This document shows positions 22,835-25,406 of a DNA stretch of 25,406 bases, piece by piece. The notes below the pieces were generated by a model that worked only from the letters and a program-made list of their open reading frames with translations, was not told where the DNA came from and ran no database searches. The DNA comes from Spirochaetota bacterium (GTDB lineage Bacteria > Spirochaetota > Leptospiria > Turneriellales > Turneriellaceae). A program made the translations under genes and the position numbers. Location: contig CAUJII010000026.1 of the NCBI GenBank assembly GCA_963205035.1, forward strand, positions 1 to 25,406, written 5' to 3'. Each line of letters begins with the position of its first letter. The first letter of the stretch is position 1.

Positions 22835-23299
22835 ATGCGCGAGGTCGGCTTAGAAAGTAAAATTTCTCTAAACGACGGATTTCTGCGCTCTGGCGCAACG
22901 CCAACAAAGCCCGCCGCAGAGGGCCGTGGCGTGGCTGCGACTTTTTCACACATTATGGCGCAGATGGTCGAGTCGCGCAGCGGCTCGAAGAAGAAATCGT
23001 TTGAAGATTTGATGCAAGAGCTTCAAAGCGAAGAAGACGAATTTGCCGCCATGCCGTCTCCGACGAAGTTTGAATCGTACCGAAAAACAGTCCGCGCACT
23101 TTGCGATTTGCTTTTGCAGAAAGGCTATAGACTCCACGGCTGGGAAGACAGGAAGCAGCGCCGCTACGAAATTATCAAAACAATCGATTCTAATCTTGCC
23201 GAGCTTTATACGGGGCTCTTGCGACGCAACCAAGATGTAGTGATTGCGCTGCATCTCATGGGGCAAATCCGTGGCTTGATTTTTGACTTGCAGGCTTAA
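22835..23299 (+). CDS. YaaR/DUF327 family protein
   Basis: A 154-residue alpha-helical protein matching the YaaR (DUF327) family in its C-terminal two thirds: FESYRKTVRALCDLLLQKGYRLHGWEDRKQRRYEIIKTIDSNLAELYTGLLRRNQDVVIALHLMGQIRGLIFDL. The N-terminal 60 residues are polar and variable. The family occurs in Firmicutes and spirochaetes and its function is not well known. It lies 30 bases after bactofilin on the same strand, so it is probably cotranscribed; the M23-bactofilin-YaaR set suggests a shared envelope role. No clear ribosome site precedes the ATG. Confidence 0.8.
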   Translation: MREVGLESKISLNDGFLRSGATPTKPAAEGRGVAATFSHIMAQMVESRSGSKKKSFEDLMQELQSEEDEFAAMPSPTKFESYRKTVRALCDLLLQKGYRLHGWEDRKQRRYEIIKTIDSNLAELYTGLLRRNQDVVIALHLMGQIRGLIFDLQA

Positions 23300-23319
23300 T
23301 GCAGAAAAAATCGTGCCAG

Positions 23320-23339
23320 CGAGTTCTAAGCCTAAACTC
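23320..23339 (-). repeat. 20-base repeat, copy 2 (reverse complement of 18261-18280)
   Basis: This is the exact reverse complement of the 18261-18280 unit. It lies between the convergent ends of the YaaR and thymidine phosphorylase genes. Right next to it, the ten bases TGCAGGCTTA at 23341-23350 repeat those at the end of the YaaR gene (23289-23298). Confidence 0.7.
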
Positions 23340-23373
23340 GTGCAGGCTTACGCGGGCGGGGGATAAATACCAC

Positions 23374-24768
23374 TTATAAGCGCGCAAGAATTTGCTTTTG
23401 CGGCTTAGGCTTTGTCTTTATCACATTGAGCGCCTTCTCGCAGACGCTCTGGATTTGAGCGCGGTCGGCGTCTGTGAGGTCGGGTTTATAGATGCGTAAG
23501 ATCACGCTCTCCTTCTTACATTCTGTGCCATGCGCCGCGAGCATTTCGAGAGACACGCGGTCGTCGATGGCATCGGTCGACTTCTTGCGACCCGCACCTA
23601 AATCGACCATGAGGTTTCCGATCGCTCGGCCATCTGCATGCGCCAAGTAGCCGGAGTTTTTTGCTTTGAAAGTAAAAACATTCGTGGGGGAGGATTTTTC
23701 AAACGCAGCGAGAATTTCGTGCGCTTTGCTTTTGAGTCCCGCGAGAGAGCCTTTTTGCGAAGAGACCCAGTCTTGCATTTTCCGGTAGAGGCTGCCGTCT
23801 TGCCAAAGAGTCAGAAGTTGGCGTATTGCTTTCTCTCTCGCTTGTTGATTCTTGTTGGCGCTCTTATCGAGCATCGCCGCCGCGAGTTCTACTGTAATTT
23901 CAACAAGAGGGGCGACCAATTTTTCGGTGGTTGTCATGGTTGCCCTCGAACCATAAAGCTTTTGGGCTGTTTCGATATAGATCCCTTGCGGTTTGCAAAA
24001 CTCAAACGCTTCAAAAGTCTCGATTGTGTTTCCAGTGAAACGGCCTAATGGATAATCCATCGCGGTGATGAGGCAGCTTGTCTCGACACCCGCTTGGCGC
24101 GCTGTCAAAGCAATCGATTGGGCCAAAGCCTTCGCATCTTTCAAGTTCTGCATAAAAGCCCCGCTGCCACATTTGACATCCATCACAAGTTCATTGAGAT
24201 CTTCTGTGAGCTTCTTCGACAAGATCGACGCTGTGATGAGAGAAATCTCGTCGACTGTCGCTGTGACGTCGCGCAGCGCGTAAATTTTTCGATCCGCCGG
24301 TGCAATCGCAGCGCTTTGACCAATCACAAAGCATCCTGTGTGGCGCAGTAAATCCGTGAGCTTCTTCCCGTTGGATTCAAATGTATAACCCGGAATCGCT
24401 GCGAGTTTGTCGAGAGTGCCGCCGGTGAAACCCAAGCCACGCCCTGAAATCATCGGAACAAATTTACCGGCCGCAGCAAGCCAAGGAGCGAGCATGAGAG
24501 AGATTTTATCGCCGACACCACCCGTGGAGTGCTTGTCGACTTTGACGCCCACGATCGTTGAGAAGTCGAGATTCTCTCCGCTTTGCGCCATAGCCTGCGT
24601 GAGATAGCTTCGCTCTTCGACATCCATGCCTTGAAAGCAAATGGCCATGAGAAGCGCCGCGATTTGGTAATCTGGGATTTCTCCCGTGGTCGTGCCTTCA
24701 ATCACGCGAAAGATTTCTTTTTTTGTGAGCTTCTCACCGCGCTTCTTGCGGAGAATAATCGAGTTCAT
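23374..24768 (-). CDS. deoA: Thymidine / pyrimidine-nucleoside phosphorylase
   Basis: A 464-residue protein of the glycosyltransferase family 3 nucleoside phosphorylases. Phosphate- and nucleoside-binding signatures are KHSTGGVGDKISLMLAPWLAAAG, SGRGLGFTGGTLDKLAAIPGY and ALRDVTATVDEISLITASILSKKLTEDLNELVMDVKCGSGAFM. It converts thymidine (or uridine) plus phosphate to base and sugar-1-phosphate, in pyrimidine salvage. Length is near the usual 430-440 with about 25 extra residues, mostly at the C-terminus. DeoA and Pdp cannot be told apart from motifs alone. The ATG at 24768 has no strong ribosome site. No other deo genes are adjacent, so it looks like a single-gene unit. Confidence 0.93.
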   Translation of the reverse strand: MNSIILRKKRGEKLTKKEIFRVIEGTTTGEIPDYQIAALLMAICFQGMDVEERSYLTQAMAQSGENLDFSTIVGVKVDKHSTGGVGDKISLMLAPWLAAAGKFVPMISGRGLGFTGGTLDKLAAIPGYTFESNGKKLTDLLRHTGCFVIGQSAAIAPADRKIYALRDVTATVDEISLITASILSKKLTEDLNELVMDVKCGSGAFMQNLKDAKALAQSIALTARQAGVETSCLITAMDYPLGRFTGNTIETFEAFEFCKPQGIYIETAQKLYGSRATMTTTEKLVAPLVEITVELAAAMLDKSANKNQQAREKAIRQLLTLWQDGSLYRKMQDWVSSQKGSLAGLKSKAHEILAAFEKSSPTNVFTFKAKNSGYLAHADGRAIGNLMVDLGAGRKKSTDAIDDRVSLEMLAAHGTECKKESVILRIYKPDLTDADRAQIQSVCEKALNVIKTKPKPQKQILARL

Positions 24769-24847
24769 GGTGTAGAGCCGAAGTCTGCGCTAACGGGTCA
24801 AGAGGAAGGTGAGAGGAGTTTAGGTGGGACTGTTTCAGTGGGTTTTA

Positions 24848-24876
24848 GCGATCCCTGATCAGAAAAAGCGGATCGC
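24848..24876. terminator. Possible terminator/dyad behind the methyltransferase gene
   Basis: GCGATCC (24848-24854) and GGATCGC (24870-24876) form a 7-bp stem with a 15-base loop. It lies about 24 bases after the stop of the minus-strand gene at 24900. The T-run expected after it on that strand is missing (TAAAAC follows), so termination is uncertain. Confidence 0.35.
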
Positions 24877-24899
24877 CACATAAATGTTTTCGTATAGCC

Positions 24900-25406
24900 T
24901 CACTCCACCTTAAACACCTTCATCACCTCATCACCTAAGTGATTGATCACCTTCACCGCAATTCTTCCAGTCGTTGGCTTATCGAACGGCCGCGAGGTGT
25001 CACTGTTGAGGCTTTCCCAGGCTTCTTCGTCTATCTCGGCTTTGAGTGTGGTCTTGAGTGCCTTATACGGATCATTCGCTCCGAGAAAGTACGAATGCCG
25101 AACGAAGAAACTCTCCTCGTTATAGTCGGTGTCGATCATCCAGAGAGCGATGCTGTCGGGACCGCCAGATTCGACTTCGCCGGTTTGAGGCTTGAACACA
25201 TCGACCCCTTTGACCTTCACGACGTACTGGTCTTTCTTGGTCTTGCTGATCTCAATGTCAGGTTCACCGAAGACCACGAACAGGTTAGCCGAACCGGTGT
25301 TCTTGAGGTTGTCAGCCATGTGCAGGTCGGGGTTCATGCGGGCCTTGAGTACAGGTATCTTGCCGAGCTTGTCGAACTCGGACGTGTGCGCTTCGTAGTT
25401 GAAGGC
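24900..25406 (-). CDS. C-terminal part of a probable type III-like DNA methyltransferase (Mod), gene continues outside window
   Basis: The frame is open to the window edge (the in-frame ATG at 25337 is internal), so only the last 168 residues are seen; they begin AFNYEAHTSEFDKLGKIPVLKARMNPDLHM. The segment NTGSANLFVVFGEPDIEI, the strand KGVDVFKPQTGEVESGG, DSIALWMIDTDYNEESFFVRHSYFLGANDPYKALK and the end GRIAVKVINHLGDEVMKVF match, from memory, the C-terminal domain of site-specific adenine methyltransferases of type III-like restriction systems. The catalytic part is out of view, so the methylase call is inferred. Base composition is a little GC-richer than the neighbours, fitting transfer. Confidence 0.6.
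   Translation of the reverse strand, partial: AFNYEAHTSEFDKLGKIPVLKARMNPDLHMADNLKNTGSANLFVVFGEPDIEISKTKKDQYVVKVKGVDVFKPQTGEVESGGPDSIALWMIDTDYNEESFFVRHSYFLGANDPYKALKTTLKAEIDEEAWESLNSDTSRPFDKPTTGRIAVKVINHLGDEVMKVFKVE

Noticed and set aside
24817..24825. GAGTTTAGG near 24817 as a third copy of the 20-base repeat
   Set aside because: Only nine bases match, which can happen by chance.

Overview
The window is a dense bacterial chromosomal segment with about 30 genes, short intergenic gaps and both strands in use. No rRNA, tRNA, CRISPR array, transposase or phage gene was seen. The double-membrane toolkit (ExbB/ExbD, a periplasmic-adaptor ABC exporter), a degenerate M23 protein followed by a bactofilin and a YaaR/DUF327 protein, and a small protein with DUF1564-like layout suggest a spirochaete of the Leptospirales (Turneriella/Leptonema-like, mid GC). 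This assignment is an inference from gene content and is moderate at best.

Layout. 1-1020: 3' part of a sulfatase/phosphoglycerol-transferase-type protein. 1024-3016 (minus): a vapBC toxin-antitoxin pair behind a perfect inverted-repeat operator, overlapping a lipid-anchored or secreted GH3 (NagZ-like) gene. 3033-6113: leuC-leuD (minus) diverging from a LysR regulator (plus), with palindromes and a good promoter between them. 6182-7318: a DksA-like protein without its zinc cysteines, and directly after it a protein with the four iron-sulfur cysteines of family-4 uracil-DNA glycosylases but altered catalytic motifs. 7338-8400: a tiny exported Lys-rich protein (minus), a 360-bp gap with a long RNA-style hairpin, and a glycine-rich RRM protein with a strong terminator. 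8429-10168: mutL. 10185-11377 (minus): a RibD reductase-domain protein and an unknown membrane protein.

11464-15789 is a tightly overlapped operon: TetR regulator (TTG start at 11511, after a promoter/operator), adaptor, FtsX/MacB-like permease, ABC ATPase and a four-helix membrane protein, that is, a DevBCA-type exporter under local control. 15775-18239 (minus): ExbB, ExbD and a membrane protein with a PAS-like domain, overlapping or nearly abutting. 18467-19039: an orphan DUF1564-like gene with an AT-rich promoter. 19327-21319: CheY-like regulator, NarL-type regulator and a soluble kinase-like protein. 21336-23299: inactive-looking M23 protein, bactofilin, YaaR, probably a cell-envelope/cytoskeleton unit. 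23374-24768 (minus): thymidine/pyrimidine phosphorylase. 24900-end (minus): C-terminal part of a probable type III-like DNA methyltransferase, the edge of a restriction-modification or defence locus that lies outside the window.

The strongest items for a second look are the cysteine-rewired UDG-like protein paired with a zinc-less DksA, the exact 20-nt repeat in inverted orientation at 18261-18280 and 23320-23339, the long GU-containing hairpin before the RRM gene, the vapBC-GH3 fusion operon, and the inactive M23-bactofilin-YaaR unit.
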